Source: Iodidimonas sp. SYSU 1G8 (GTDB lineage: Bacteria; Pseudomonadota; Alphaproteobacteria; SMXS01). From it: 64,000 bases of DNA. Both the position numbers and the translations under genes were made by a program. Location of the stretch: positions 496,001 through 560,000 of the forward strand of contig NZ_JBBYXJ010000002.1 of assembly GCF_039655775.1 (NCBI RefSeq), given 5' to 3'. The notes beneath the pieces were generated by a model. The model was not told where the DNA came from. It made no database searches and worked only from the letters and a program-made list of their open reading frames with translations. Below are positions 44,707 to 56,213 of the stretch, piece after piece. Position 1 is the first letter of the stretch. Every line of letters starts with the position of its first letter.

Positions 44707-46121
44707 CATGGCGCGGGCGCCGGAACCGGCGTGCCGATGGCGCTGTGGAAGTCGATGATGGCCCGCGCGAGGTCGGCATCGGCCTCGACCAGCGCCTCGC
44801 GATTGGAAATCAGGGTGCGCTGGGCATCGAGAATATCGATGAAACTCGCCAGTCCTTCCTTGTACAGCGCGTTGGCCTGCTGAAACGCCGTATCGCTGGC
44901 CCGCGCCGCCTCGCGATAATCCTTCTGGCTCAGACGCGCGCTGCGGATCGCCACCAGCGCCGTCTCGGCGTCGCGCAGCGCCAGCAACAGCGTCTGCCGA
45001 TAGACCAGCAGCGCTTCCTGCGCCAGCGCCTCGGCGGTCCGAACCTGGGCGCGCCGTCCGCCGGCGTCGAACAGAGGAATATCCAGCGTTGCCGACAAAA
45101 GGCCGATCACCTGCTCGACCACCATGCCGCTGCCGATATCGGTGGCCTGGGCGGTCAGGCGGCCGGGCAGGCTGAGGCTCGGATACAGCGCCCCGGCGGC
45201 GACACCGATTTCGGCGGTGGCGCGCGCCAGGTTCGCTTCCGCCGCCGCCAGATCCGGGCGGCGGCGCAGAATGTCGCGCGGCGCGCCGGGCTCGGGGCCT
45301 CCCGCATACACCGGCACCCGCATCTCGCCCGGCAGCGCCGGTGCGGTCAGGCCCGGCGCGTCGCCCAGCAGCACGGCGACCGAGTTGCGGGCCGCTTCCA
45401 GCGACAATTCCAGCGGACCCTGGATCGCGCGGGTTTCCGCCACTTCGGCGGTCGCGCGGTTGACGTCCAGGTCGGCCGCAAGACCGGCTTCCTGCCGGCT
45501 GCGCACGATGTCGAGAGTCTGGTTCTGCAGCCCCAGGGACGTCTCGAGCAGCGCGAGCCGCGCACCCGCGCGCCGCGCTTCCACATATTGCCGGGCCACG
45601 TCCGCCACGGTCAGCCGCTGGATGTCGGCCACCAGCGCCGCGCGCCGCCGGGCTTCGGCCTGTGCCGCTTCCAGCGCCCGCGTCTGGGCGCCGAACAGGT
45701 CGGGCGTCCAGTTGAAGATCGCCGAACCGTCAGCCGATCCGGTGGTGGCGCGTCCCGCGTCGCCGCGACCGGCCAGAACACTGTCCAGACCGGCGCCCAC
45801 CTGCGCATCCAGGGTCGGGAAGCGGGCGGAATTGGCCACCCGTGCCTGCTCGCGGGCCTGCGCAAGACGCGCGGCGGCGGCGGCGACGTCCAGATTGTCG
45901 GCCAACGCGTCGGCGATCAGGCTGTCGAGCACCGGATCCTCGAAGCCGCGCCACCAGCCGTCCTCGCGCGCGACGGTCTGCCCCAGCGACGCGCGGGCGG
46001 GGCCGAACGCCTCGGGCGCCGCCAGCGCCGGCGGGGTATACTCTGGCCCCGCCTTGACGACGCAGCCGGCCAGCAGCACGCCGATGGACAACAGGCCGAG
46101 CGCCCGCGCCAGACCGGTCAT
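44706..46121 (-). CDS. RND efflux outer-membrane channel lipoprotein (NodT/OprM family)
   Basis: A 471-residue outer-membrane factor with signal peptide and lipobox LLAGC near residue 19, so it is lipid-anchored. Two repeated outer-membrane-efflux domains follow: ADALADNLDVAAAAARLAQAR and the matching LRRRPDLAAAEANLARATAE and LDAQRTLISNREALVEADAD. It forms the trimeric exit duct. It is the last gene of the operon and overlaps the RND pump gene by 4 bases. Confidence 0.94.
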   Translation of the reverse strand: MTGLARALGLLSIGVLLAGCVVKAGPEYTPPALAAPEAFGPARASLGQTVAREDGWWRGFEDPVLDSLIADALADNLDVAAAAARLAQAREQARVANSARFPTLDAQVGAGLDSVLAGRGDAGRATTGSADGSAIFNWTPDLFGAQTRALEAAQAEARRRAALVADIQRLTVADVARQYVEARRAGARLALLETSLGLQNQTLDIVRSRQEAGLAADLDVNRATAEVAETRAIQGPLELSLEAARNSVAVLLGDAPGLTAPALPGEMRVPVYAGGPEPGAPRDILRRRPDLAAAEANLARATAEIGVAAGALYPSLSLPGRLTAQATDIGSGMVVEQVIGLLSATLDIPLFDAGGRRAQVRTAEALAQEALLVYRQTLLLALRDAETALVAIRSARLSQKDYREAARASDTAFQQANALYKEGLASFIDILDAQRTLISNREALVEADADLARAIIDFHSAIGTPVPAPAP

Positions 46122-49100
46122 GTGGGGCGCTCCATGTCCTTGTCGGCGATGGTGCTGGCTCGTTCCAGTTCGCTGGCGAGTCTGTCCCCTTCGGCGGCGC
46201 GCGGCTTGCTGAAGCGGGCAAGGCCGAGATACATCACCGGGGTGAGGAACAGGGTGAAGATGGTGGCGAGACCGAGGCCGCCGAAGATCACCCAGCCGAT
46301 GGCGACGCGTGCCTCGGCGCCCGGCCCGGTCGAGAGGATCAGGGGCAGCGCGCCCAGGACGGTCGACAGGATGGTCATGCCGATGGGACGAAGGCGCACC
46401 CAGGCGGCCTGCTCGATGGCCTCGCGAATCGGCAGGCCTTCGTCGCGCAGCTGGTCGGCGAACTCGACGACGAGAATGCCGTTCTTGGCCATCAGGCCGA
46501 TCAGCATCACCAGTCCGATCTGCGAATAGATGTTCAGGGAGATCCCGCTGAAGAACAGCGCGTAGACGGCGGCGGCGATGCCGAAGGGGACGACCGCCAT
46601 GACGACGAGCGCGCTGCTCACGCTCTCGAACTGGGCGATCAGCACCAGCAGCACGACGACCAGCGCGATGATGTAGGTCAGCGCGAGTTCCTTGGAGGTC
46701 TCTTCCAGTGTCGCCGCCTCGCCCAGCATGATCATGTCGATACCGGGCGGCAGATCGGCGGCCAGCCGGCGCAGATCGTCGACCGCCGATTGCAGCGGAT
46801 AGCCCTGCGCCACCTCGGCTTCCACCTCGATGGCGCGGCGCTGGCCATGACGGTCGAGTTCAGCGGCGACGCCTTCCTCGCGCACGGTGGCCAGACTGTA
46901 GAGCGACACCAGGCCGCCGCTGTCGTTGCGCACGAACAGGTTGCGCAGGTCGGACGGGTTCTCGATGGCGCCGGTCCGGGATTCCAGAATGACCGGAACG
47001 GCCTGATCGTCCACATTGAGATCGACCAGATCGTCGCCGTCGATCATCGCCCGGAGCGTGCTCGATATATCCTCGAGCGACACCCCCAGATCGGCGGCGC
47101 GCCGGCGATCCAGGTCGAACGACAATTGCGGCTGGGTCGGCTGATAGGAAATCTCGACGTTGGAGAGATTGTCCAGTTCGGATTCGATCCGCGCCGAGAG
47201 CGCTCGCGCGGCATCGTAGATTTGCGCGTAGTCCGGTCCCGTGAGCGCCACCTCGATGCCGCCGATTCCTCCGCCCACATCCAGACTCGACGAGCCATGG
47301 ACATTGACGCGGGCGCCGGGGATACGGGCCATGGGGCCCTGCAATTCCTCGATGATGGCCTGCTGGTCGCGGTCGCGCTCTGACCAGTCGGCCAGCGGCG
47401 CGGTGACCGACACTCGGTTCGGGTCCCAGCGGCCGACGACCGTGTAGAGCGACTCGATCTCGCCGCTGTCCAGATAGGGCCGCAGGATCGTTTCGATCCA
47501 GTCGGCCTGCCGCTCCGAATAGCTCAGTCCGACGCCGTCGGGTCCGGTCGCCCGGATGTTGATGACGCCGCGATCCTCCGGCGGCACCAGTTCCTGGTCG
47601 AGGGCGCTGAACAGCAGGGCGGCGCCGATCGCCGCCGCCAGTCCGATCCCCAGCGCCGCCAGGGGCGCGGCCAGCGCGAGGTGCAGAATCCGCCGGTAGA
47701 ACGATGAGGCCCGCTGGCCGGCGGTGTTCAGCCCGCGGCGCAGTTTCGTATCCTTCGGCGGACTGTCCGACAGGCGCGCGGCCATGGCGGGGACAAGCGA
47801 GAGGGACACGAACGAGGAAATGGCCACGGCGATGGCCAGCACGAAGCCGAATTCACGGAACAGGCGGCCTGCCGTGCTGGGCAGGAACGAGATCGGCAGA
47901 AAGACCGAGATCAGCACCGAGGTGGTCGCCACCACGGCAAAGAACACCTGCTGTGTTCCCAGCACGGCCGCCGCGCGGCCGCCGATCCCTTGGGCGCGGC
48001 GGCGCTGGATATTCTCCAGCACGACGATGGAATCGTCGACGACCAGCCCTGTGGCCAGCACCAGGGCCAGCAGGGTGACGATGTTGATGGAGAAGCCAAG
48101 CGCCCAGATCGCCGCGACGGTGCCGATCAGCGAAATGGGAATGGCGACGCTGAGCACCACGGTCGCCGGCCACGAACCCATGAAGATCCAGATCGCCAGG
48201 ATCACGATGGCGACGGTGATGGAAAGGCTCAGCAGCACCTCCGTCACGGACCCCCGGATGAACACCGCGTCGTCCGAGGTGACGACGATGTTGACGTCCT
48301 CGAACCGCTCGTTCAGGCGTGCCGCGACGCGCTGGGCCTCGTCGGAAATCTGGATGGTGTTGGACTGGGCCTGACGCACGATGCCCATGCCAATGACCGG
48401 CCGTCCGTCCAGCCGGACGTAGGATGTCGCGTCGGCCGGGCCGAAGAACACATCGGCCACGTCGCCGATGCGGATCCCGCCGCGGATGATCATCTCCTCC
48501 ACGGCCTCGGGCGTGACCGTGCTGGCGTCCGCGCGTACGACCAGCTCCTGGTCGTCGGACCGGAAGCTGCCCGCCGGCACGTCGAAGGAGGCGGTCCGCA
48601 GCACGGTCGCCACGTCGGTCATGGACAGGCCATGGCCCGCCAGCCGCGACGGGTCCACCATGACCCGCATCTGTCTTTCCCGGTTGCCATTGAGCGGGAC
48701 GTCGGCGACGCCGTCGATGGAAATGAATTCGGGAACGATGTCCTGCTCGACGATGCGGGTCAGTTCCTGCTCGTCCAGCGTCGCGCTCCAGACGGCAAGG
48801 CGCACGACCGGGTCCGCGTCATCGTCCGCCTTGATGACGAGCAATTCCTCCACATCCTCGGGCAGGTCGCGCTGGACGCGGCTCACGGCCTCGCGCACGT
48901 CCGAGGCCGCCGTGTCCAAATTGGCGCCGGGCCGGAATTCGATGCGGACGCGCCCGCTGTTCTCCTCGCTGGAGGATTCGATGGATGAAACGCCGGACAC
49001 CCGGGCCACCGCGCCCTCGATGATGCGCGTGACCTCGGCATCCATGGTCTCGGGCGATGCGCCGGGGAAGGTGGCGCGGACCACGACGATGGGCCGGTCC

Positions 49101-49234
49101 ACGTCGGGCAGTTCGCGAACCTCCACCGCCAGGATCGCGGCGATGCCGGCGATGGCGATCAGCAGGTTGATGACCAGAACCAGCAGAGGACGGCGTACGC
49201 CCAGTCCCGGGAGACCGCCGCCTTCTGCGCTCAC
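46118..49234 (-). CDS. RND efflux pump, inner-membrane permease (HAE1-like)
   Basis: A 1038-residue RND permease with 12 predicted helices and two periplasmic loops. It has the FPGASPETMDAEVTRIIEGA porter start, TM4 proton-relay residues in LATGLVVDDSIVVLENIQRR, and GLMAKNGILVVEFADQLRDEG in TM10. It pumps drugs or other amphiphiles using the proton gradient. It overlaps both partners by 4 bases. No regulator gene adjoins the operon. Confidence 0.95.
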   Translation of the reverse strand: MSAEGGGLPGLGVRRPLLVLVINLLIAIAGIAAILAVEVRELPDVDRPIVVVRATFPGASPETMDAEVTRIIEGAVARVSGVSSIESSSEENSGRVRIEFRPGANLDTAASDVREAVSRVQRDLPEDVEELLVIKADDDADPVVRLAVWSATLDEQELTRIVEQDIVPEFISIDGVADVPLNGNRERQMRVMVDPSRLAGHGLSMTDVATVLRTASFDVPAGSFRSDDQELVVRADASTVTPEAVEEMIIRGGIRIGDVADVFFGPADATSYVRLDGRPVIGMGIVRQAQSNTIQISDEAQRVAARLNERFEDVNIVVTSDDAVFIRGSVTEVLLSLSITVAIVILAIWIFMGSWPATVVLSVAIPISLIGTVAAIWALGFSINIVTLLALVLATGLVVDDSIVVLENIQRRRAQGIGGRAAAVLGTQQVFFAVVATTSVLISVFLPISFLPSTAGRLFREFGFVLAIAVAISSFVSLSLVPAMAARLSDSPPKDTKLRRGLNTAGQRASSFYRRILHLALAAPLAALGIGLAAAIGAALLFSALDQELVPPEDRGVINIRATGPDGVGLSYSERQADWIETILRPYLDSGEIESLYTVVGRWDPNRVSVTAPLADWSERDRDQQAIIEELQGPMARIPGARVNVHGSSSLDVGGGIGGIEVALTGPDYAQIYDAARALSARIESELDNLSNVEISYQPTQPQLSFDLDRRRAADLGVSLEDISSTLRAMIDGDDLVDLNVDDQAVPVILESRTGAIENPSDLRNLFVRNDSGGLVSLYSLATVREEGVAAELDRHGQRRAIEVEAEVAQGYPLQSAVDDLRRLAADLPPGIDMIMLGEAATLEETSKELALTYIIALVVVLLVLIAQFESVSSALVVMAVVPFGIAAAVYALFFSGISLNIYSQIGLVMLIGLMAKNGILVVEFADQLRDEGLPIREAIEQAAWVRLRPIGMTILSTVLGALPLILSTGPGAEARVAIGWVIFGGLGLATIFTLFLTPVMYLGLARFSKPRAAEGDRLASELERASTIADKDMERPT

Positions 49235-50346
49235 GGGGCTGCTCCCGGGCGCTGTCTGGCGGTCGCCCCGGCTGGCGCGGGACGGTCGACGATGTCGACC
49301 GGCGTGCCGTCCCGGAGTCGCTGGACGCCTTCGACCACCACGGTCTCGCCCTCACGCAGCGCCGCGTCGACCAGCACGCGGCCTTCGCGCCGCTCGACGA
49401 TCACCGCCGGAACGCGAACGGCCTTGCCCTCCCGGACCGCCCAGAGGTAGGAGCCTTCGCCGCCCCAGATGATCGAGGCTTCGGGTATGAAGGGATAGGC
49501 CCGGCCGGAGATTTCGATGATCATCCGGAAGCTCATGCCGGGGCGGAGCAGATCGTCTTCGTTATCGAAGGCGGCACGCACCGTGAAGCTGCGGTCGACC
49601 GGATCGATGCGGCTGCCCACATGCTGTACCTCGCCCTTCCTGGGCGCGGCATCCGTCGTCCAGGGTTCCGCCGTGATCGGCGTACCGGGCGTGACCTCGC
49701 CGATGAAGGCTTCCGGCACGGCAAAGTCGACCAGGATCACCGCGCGGTCGTCGAAGGGCGCGATTTCTGTGCTGGTGTCGACGCGGTCGCCGGGATCCAA
49801 TTCGCTCAGTCCCACATGGCCGGTGAAAGGCGCCCGAACCGTCCGGTCGTGGAGCGCCACCTGGGCCTGTTTCAACTCGACCTGCGAGCCGTCCAGCGCG
49901 GTGCGGACCTCGTCGATCTGGCTTTCGCTCACCGCGCCGGTGTTCTTGATGCGCTCGTAGCGGGCCAGCAACTGCCGGTTGTTGCGCACTTCCACCTCGG
50001 CGCGTTCCACGGCGAGACGTTCGCGGCGGGCGTCGAGTTCGACCAGCGCGGCGTCCTTGGCCACCTTGTCTCCGGGGCTGAACAGCACTTTCGAGACCTC
50101 GCCGGCGGCGGCCGCGAACAGCATCACCGATTGCCGGGCACGCGCGGTACCGACCGCTTCGACGCGGGCCTGTTCGCCGGAGAAAGCGATTTTCTCCACG
50201 ATCACCGGCGCCACCGGAGTCTCGCGCGGCGCATCCTCGCCGCCGCCGGTCAGCAGAAGGACGGCGCCGATGATGCACGCGCCGACCACGCCGACGATCA
50301 GCAGGGGGCGCAAGCGCTGAAGCGTCGGCGTTTTTTCAGGCGGCAT
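49231..50346 (-). CDS. RND efflux periplasmic adaptor subunit
   Basis: A 371-residue membrane-fusion protein: N-terminal signal or anchor LLIVGVVGACIIGAVLLLTG, then the lipoyl half-motif SVMLFAAAAGEVSKVLFSPGDKVAKDAALVEL, a coiled-coil hairpin, the second half DRTVRAPFTGHVGLSELDPG, and a beta-barrel domain. It is the first gene of the efflux operon. The 142-base gap to divergent creA holds the promoter. Confidence 0.94.
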   Translation of the reverse strand: MPPEKTPTLQRLRPLLIVGVVGACIIGAVLLLTGGGEDAPRETPVAPVIVEKIAFSGEQARVEAVGTARARQSVMLFAAAAGEVSKVLFSPGDKVAKDAALVELDARRERLAVERAEVEVRNNRQLLARYERIKNTGAVSESQIDEVRTALDGSQVELKQAQVALHDRTVRAPFTGHVGLSELDPGDRVDTSTEIAPFDDRAVILVDFAVPEAFIGEVTPGTPITAEPWTTDAAPRKGEVQHVGSRIDPVDRSFTVRAAFDNEDDLLRPGMSFRMIIEISGRAYPFIPEASIIWGGEGSYLWAVREGKAVRVPAVIVERREGRVLVDAALREGETVVVEGVQRLRDGTPVDIVDRPAPAGATARQRPGAAP

Positions 50347-50488
50347 GGAATGTGAAATGGGCTGGCACTCGGGAAAGGGTATGGTCGGTGACTGTGCCGC
50401 GCCACCCTATTGCTGTTTCATGACGCAATTGTAATCGGGCGGAGCGGCTATTGTCGGGAATCCGCTCCTTTCACCACGGGAATGACTC

Positions 50489-50962
50489 ATGCGACTGACC
50501 CTTCTCTGCTTTTTTGTCCTGAATGTTCTGGTCCTGTCTCTCCAGGCCGCGCCGGTGCGCGCCGAGGAGGTGGGCTGCGTGTCGACGACCTTCCGCATGC
50601 TGGGACTGGCCAACGACAAGGTCTGCGTGGATTCCTTCCGCGATCCCAAGGTCGAGGGCGTGGTCTGTCACGTCAGCCGCGCGCGCACCGGCGGCGTCAA
50701 GGGCGCGGTCGGTCTGGCGGAGGATACGTCCGACGCGGCGGTCGCCTGCCGCCAGGTGGGACCGATCTCGTTCAAGGGCAAGCTCAAGGATGGCGAGGAC
50801 GTGTTCAAGGAAAGCCGGTCCTGGCTGTTCAAGCGGCTGCAGGTGGTCCGCTTCTACGACAGGCCCAACAACACGCTGGTCTACCTGGTCTACTCGGACA
50901 AGCTGGTCGATGGCTCGCCGAAGAATTCCATTTCCACCGTGCCCGTCATGCCCTGGCGCTGA
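50489..50962 (+). CDS. creA: CreA family periplasmic protein
   Basis: A 157-residue protein with a signal peptide ([20 protein letters not shown], cut near VRAEE) and the CreA signature [42 protein letters not shown], then [19 protein letters not shown]. Conserved cysteines suggest disulfides in the periplasm. The function of CreA is unknown. Confidence 0.95.
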   Translation: MRLTLLCFFVLNVLVLSLQAAPVRAEEVGCVSTTFRMLGLANDKVCVDSFRDPKVEGVVCHVSRARTGGVKGAVGLAEDTSDAAVACRQVGPISFKGKLKDGEDVFKESRSWLFKRLQVVRFYDRPNNTLVYLVYSDKLVDGSPKNSISTVPVMPWR

Positions 50963-51168
50963 GGACCCAACCTCTCGAATCCGCCAGCTATCAGACTCAC
51001 CAGTTTCGGCCGGCCCGATTTATTTATAACGTTTGTTGTGTGCCGCGAGCCGCGCACATCGGGAACGGCGCCACTCCCCGGGCGCCATTTCCCGCGGGCC
51101 GCGGCGGTCGATGAAGGCGCGCCGCGCGCCGCCTAGCTCCCCGCGGGCAGGCGTGCGGCGCCCCATCG

Positions 51169-51660
51169 TCAGGCAGTCAGCAGCGCTTTCGCCTGTTCCG
51201 CGCGCTCGCCGTGGCGGCGTTCTTCCTTGCCGTTCTGGCGCAGCAGCTTGGCCACTTCGGCATCGGTCATCTTCTGCGCCCAGCCCTCGTACATCAGCTC
51301 GCCGCCGAACTCGCCTTTGGCCATGTTGTCCAGCAGCGCCTCGTCGACCGGCAGGCTCGCGGGCGCCGTGTCGTACGGGTTCGTCTGCGGCGACGGGATC
51401 TCGAACATCTCGCCGGTCATCAGCTGGATCGCCTTCTGAAGCCGCTTGGCATGGGCCATCTCCTCCCGGCCATTGGCGGCGAGCAGGTCGGCGATCTCCT
51501 TCGAGGGCGCACCGGCGGCGAGCGCGTTGTAGAAGCTCAGGCCACTGGCCTCGAGGCAGATCATCAGCTTGAAATCATCGACCGTCGGCGTGCCGATGGT
51601 GCCGATATAGGCAAAGGCCTCTTCCGATGTCTGCGGCAGCGACGCGGGTAATATGCTCAT
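51169..51660 (-). CDS. Ferritin-like domain protein (rubrerythrin-type di-iron)
   Basis: A 163-residue four-helix-bundle protein with two metal-binding E-x-x-H repeats: LEASGLSFYNALA followed by NGREEMAHAKRL, and GWAQKMTDAEVAKLLRQNGKEERRHGERAEQA. This is the rubrerythrin/ferritin-like di-iron pattern without a rubredoxin tail. It may be an oxidase, peroxidase or iron-storage protein. The frame and start (51660) are preceded by AGGAGG. Confidence 0.85.
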   Translation of the reverse strand: MSILPASLPQTSEEAFAYIGTIGTPTVDDFKLMICLEASGLSFYNALAAGAPSKEIADLLAANGREEMAHAKRLQKAIQLMTGEMFEIPSPQTNPYDTAPASLPVDEALLDNMAKGEFGGELMYEGWAQKMTDAEVAKLLRQNGKEERRHGERAEQAKALLTA

Positions 51661-51783
51661 GGCATCCTCCTGTTCCCTGGCGGTAACCTACTCTGGCCCG
51701 CGCCCGCCAACAAGCTGGCTTGATTGTTGACTCGGACGCCGATTACCCCTGTTCTAGAGGCCGGGAAGATCAAGGGGATGACC

Positions 51784-52275
51784 ATGAACAGGGAAACGCT
51801 CGACATGACCGCCATTCTCGACCGGCTGCACCGGGTCGAGGCGGTACTGGAGATTCACAACCTCAAGTCGCGCTACTGCGCCGGCTGCGACGACAACCAC
51901 AATGCCGATTCGCTGGAAGCCATTTTCGTGCCGGAAGGCCGCTGGAAGTGCGATGCCATGGGCGTGGACGCGCAAGGCCATGCCGAGCGGCGCGTGTTCT
52001 TCGACGGTCTCGCCAATTCGGGCCGCATCCGCAACTCCCAGCACATGGTGACCAATCCCCACATCGTCGTGGATGGCGACCGGGCGACCGGCTACTGGCG
52101 CATGATGATGGTCTATGCGGGCAACGCGCCGGACGGCAGCGTGCAGTTCCACCGCATTCTCGGCCACTACCAGGACGATTTCGTGTTCCGCGACGGCCAC
52201 TGGCTGTTCGAGACCATCCGGCCGATGGTCGAGGACACCGAGGCCTACACCGTGGAGCCCAGCAAGTTCCGCTGA
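51784..52275 (+). CDS. SnoaL-like/nuclear transport factor 2 family protein
   Basis: A 163-residue protein with the SnoaL_4-like pattern: IHNLKSRYCAGCDDNHNADSLEAIFVPEGRW, then HMVTNPHIVVDGDRATGYWRMMMVY, and DDFVFRDGHWLFETIRPMVED. It is the first of three genes (SnoaL-SDR-SnoaL) and probably part of one pathway step set. ATGs at 51778 and 51784 are both possible; Shine-Dalgarno spacing (AGGGG) favours 51784. The reaction is unknown. Confidence 0.82.
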   Translation: MNRETLDMTAILDRLHRVEAVLEIHNLKSRYCAGCDDNHNADSLEAIFVPEGRWKCDAMGVDAQGHAERRVFFDGLANSGRIRNSQHMVTNPHIVVDGDRATGYWRMMMVYAGNAPDGSVQFHRILGHYQDDFVFRDGHWLFETIRPMVEDTEAYTVEPSKFR

Positions 52276-52375
52276 ACCGGCCGCCCGCCGTCAGGGGTTT
52301 GCAAAGCCCCCGAACCGGGCGATCATGCGGCGCGGTCTTGGGGAAGACGTGTCGGGGATCAAACGGGGAAATGGC

Positions 52376-53275
52376 ATGAACAGGCTTTGCGAGGGACGTG
52401 TCTGCGTCGTCACGGGCGCGGGGCGCGGCATCGGCCGCGAGTACGCGAAAATGCTGGCGTCGCAGGGCGCCAGGGTGCTGGTCAACGATCTGGGCGCCGC
52501 CGCCGATGGTGTCGGCGCCGACCGGACGCCAGCGCAGCTGGTGGTCGACGAGATCAAGGCGGCGGGCGGCGACGCGGCGGCCAATTATGACGACGTCTCC
52601 GACTTCAAGGCTGCCAAGCGGATGATCGACCAGGCCATCGAAACCTGGGGCAAGCTGGACGTGGTCATCAACAATGCGGGCATCCTGCGCGACCGCATGC
52701 TGGTGAACATGACCGAGGAGGAATGGGACGTGGTCATCAAGGTGCATCTGAAAGGCACCTTCGGCCCGGCCCATCACGCCGCCGCCCACTGGCGCGACGT
52801 GGTCAAGGCGACCGGCGCGCCGGTCGATGCGCGGATCATCAACACCTCGTCGGTGTCGGGCATCTACGGCAATATCGGCCAGACCAATTACGGCGCGGCC
52901 AAGCAGGGCATCGCCGCCTTCAGCATCATCGCCGCGCGCGAGTTGCGCCGCTACGGCATCACGGTCAACTGCATCGCGCCCGGCGCGCTGACCCGCCTGA
53001 CCGAGAACCTGCGCGAGCGCACCGAGGAGGAAAAGAAGCAGGGCGATCCGTTCTGGATCGCGCCCATCGTGACCTGGCTCGCCAGCACGGAATCGCGGGA
53101 CGTGACGGGCCGGATGTTCGAGGCCTCGGGACGGATCCTCGCCATCGCCGAAGGCTGGCACCGCGGCCCGGTCACCGAACCCATCGCCGATCCCACCCGG
53201 CTGGGACCGGTGGTCGAAAGACTCGTCGCCAAGGCCCGCCTGAACGCGGGCATGGACGGCATGGACCTGGATTAG
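52376..53275 (+). CDS. SDR family oxidoreductase, multifunctional-enzyme/steroid-dehydrogenase-like
   Basis: A 299-residue short-chain dehydrogenase with TGAGRGIG, the long insert GADRTPAQLVVDEIKAAGG typical of 17-beta-hydroxysteroid dehydrogenase 4/peroxisomal hydroxyacyl-CoA dehydrogenases, VVINNAGILRDRML, SSVSGIYGNIGQTNYGAAKQG (YxxxK). This branch acts on hydroxyacyl-CoA or steroid substrates. It lies 100 bases after one SnoaL gene and 24 bases before another. Confidence 0.9.
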   Translation: MNRLCEGRVCVVTGAGRGIGREYAKMLASQGARVLVNDLGAAADGVGADRTPAQLVVDEIKAAGGDAAANYDDVSDFKAAKRMIDQAIETWGKLDVVINNAGILRDRMLVNMTEEEWDVVIKVHLKGTFGPAHHAAAHWRDVVKATGAPVDARIINTSSVSGIYGNIGQTNYGAAKQGIAAFSIIAARELRRYGITVNCIAPGALTRLTENLRERTEEEKKQGDPFWIAPIVTWLASTESRDVTGRMFEASGRILAIAEGWHRGPVTEPIADPTRLGPVVERLVAKARLNAGMDGMDLD

Positions 53276-53299
53276 ACTTACACACCAAGGAGATCGCGC

Positions 53300-53797
53300 A
53301 TGTCGGGTGAATTCACGGCCGAAGAGGTCAAGCGGCTGAGGACCCTGCTGGATATCGAGGACATCAGGAAGCTGGGCCTGCTCTATTCCCAGCTGCAGGA
53401 CCACGCCTATCTGGATCAGCTGGCCGACATCTTCACCGAGGACGCGCTGTGCGAGTTCGGTCCCTACGGCACCTGGAACGGGCGGCAGGAAATCCGCGAG
53501 AACTACGCCAAGGTGAAGGAAGCCAATGGCGGCAGCTCGTTCAGCGCGCTGCACGCCAATTCCCACCACTGGGTCGAGATGACCGGCCCGAACACGGCCG
53601 TCGGCCGCCGCTACCTCCTCGACCTGATGACCACCCGCCCGAAGGACGAAAGCCCGTTCATCTGGCTGGGCCTCTATGACGAGGAGTACCGCAAGGTCGA
53701 TGGCCAGTGGCTGATCGCGCGGACCACCCTGCAGTTCCTGTGGCCGGAAAAGCACCTGACCGGCGATTTTCCTGGCACGTTCCCGCCCAAGAGCTGA
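53300..53797 (+). CDS. SnoaL-like/nuclear transport factor 2 family protein
   Basis: A 165-residue paralogue of the gene at 30249: it shares the N-terminal helix (TAEEVKRLRTLLDIEDIRKL), ALCEFGPYGTWNG, WVEMTGP and KVDGQWLIARTTLQFLWPEK. It is close behind the SDR gene and ends at a shared terminator with katG. The reaction is unknown. Confidence 0.83.
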   Translation: MSGEFTAEEVKRLRTLLDIEDIRKLGLLYSQLQDHAYLDQLADIFTEDALCEFGPYGTWNGRQEIRENYAKVKEANGGSSFSALHANSHHWVEMTGPNTAVGRRYLLDLMTTRPKDESPFIWLGLYDEEYRKVDGQWLIARTTLQFLWPEKHLTGDFPGTFPPKS

Positions 53798-53821
53798 GAG
53801 GTTCGCGCGGGGCAAGAAAAA

Positions 53822-53849
53822 AGGGCGCGGACCGCGAGGTCCGCGCCCT
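53822..53849. terminator. Bidirectional terminator between SnoaL gene and katG
   Basis: AGGGCGCGGACC and GGTCCGCGCCCT form a perfect 12-base-pair stem with a GCGA loop. An A-run lies on the left and a less regular CTTTTA tract on the right, so it probably ends transcripts from both sides. Confidence 0.85.
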
Positions 53850-53869
53850 GCTTTTATCCCGTCTCGGCC

Positions 53870-56092
<2,223 letters not shown>

Positions 56093-56164
56093 TCAGCCCG
56101 TCCACCGTTTTCGCGAATTCGACGCATGAAAGTTCTGTGTCGTCTCGTTCACGGGGCAAAAGAA

Positions 56165-56192
56165 AAGGCGCGGACCTCGCGGTCCGCGCCTT
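56165..56192 (-). terminator. Terminator of the Rieske oxygenase gene
   Basis: AAGGCGCGGACC and GGTCCGCGCCTT form a perfect 12-base-pair stem around a four-base loop. Read on the minus strand it is followed by TTTTCTTTTG, a strong T-tract, about 20 bases after the stop of the Rieske gene. Confidence 0.88.
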
Positions 56193-56213
56193 GGATCTTG
56201 CCCGGGGCGGCGC

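Noticed and set aside
51863-53815. Long antisense frame (650 codons) across the SnoaL-SDR-SnoaL cluster
   Set aside because: It is a shadow of three well-supported plus-strand genes and shows no domain.
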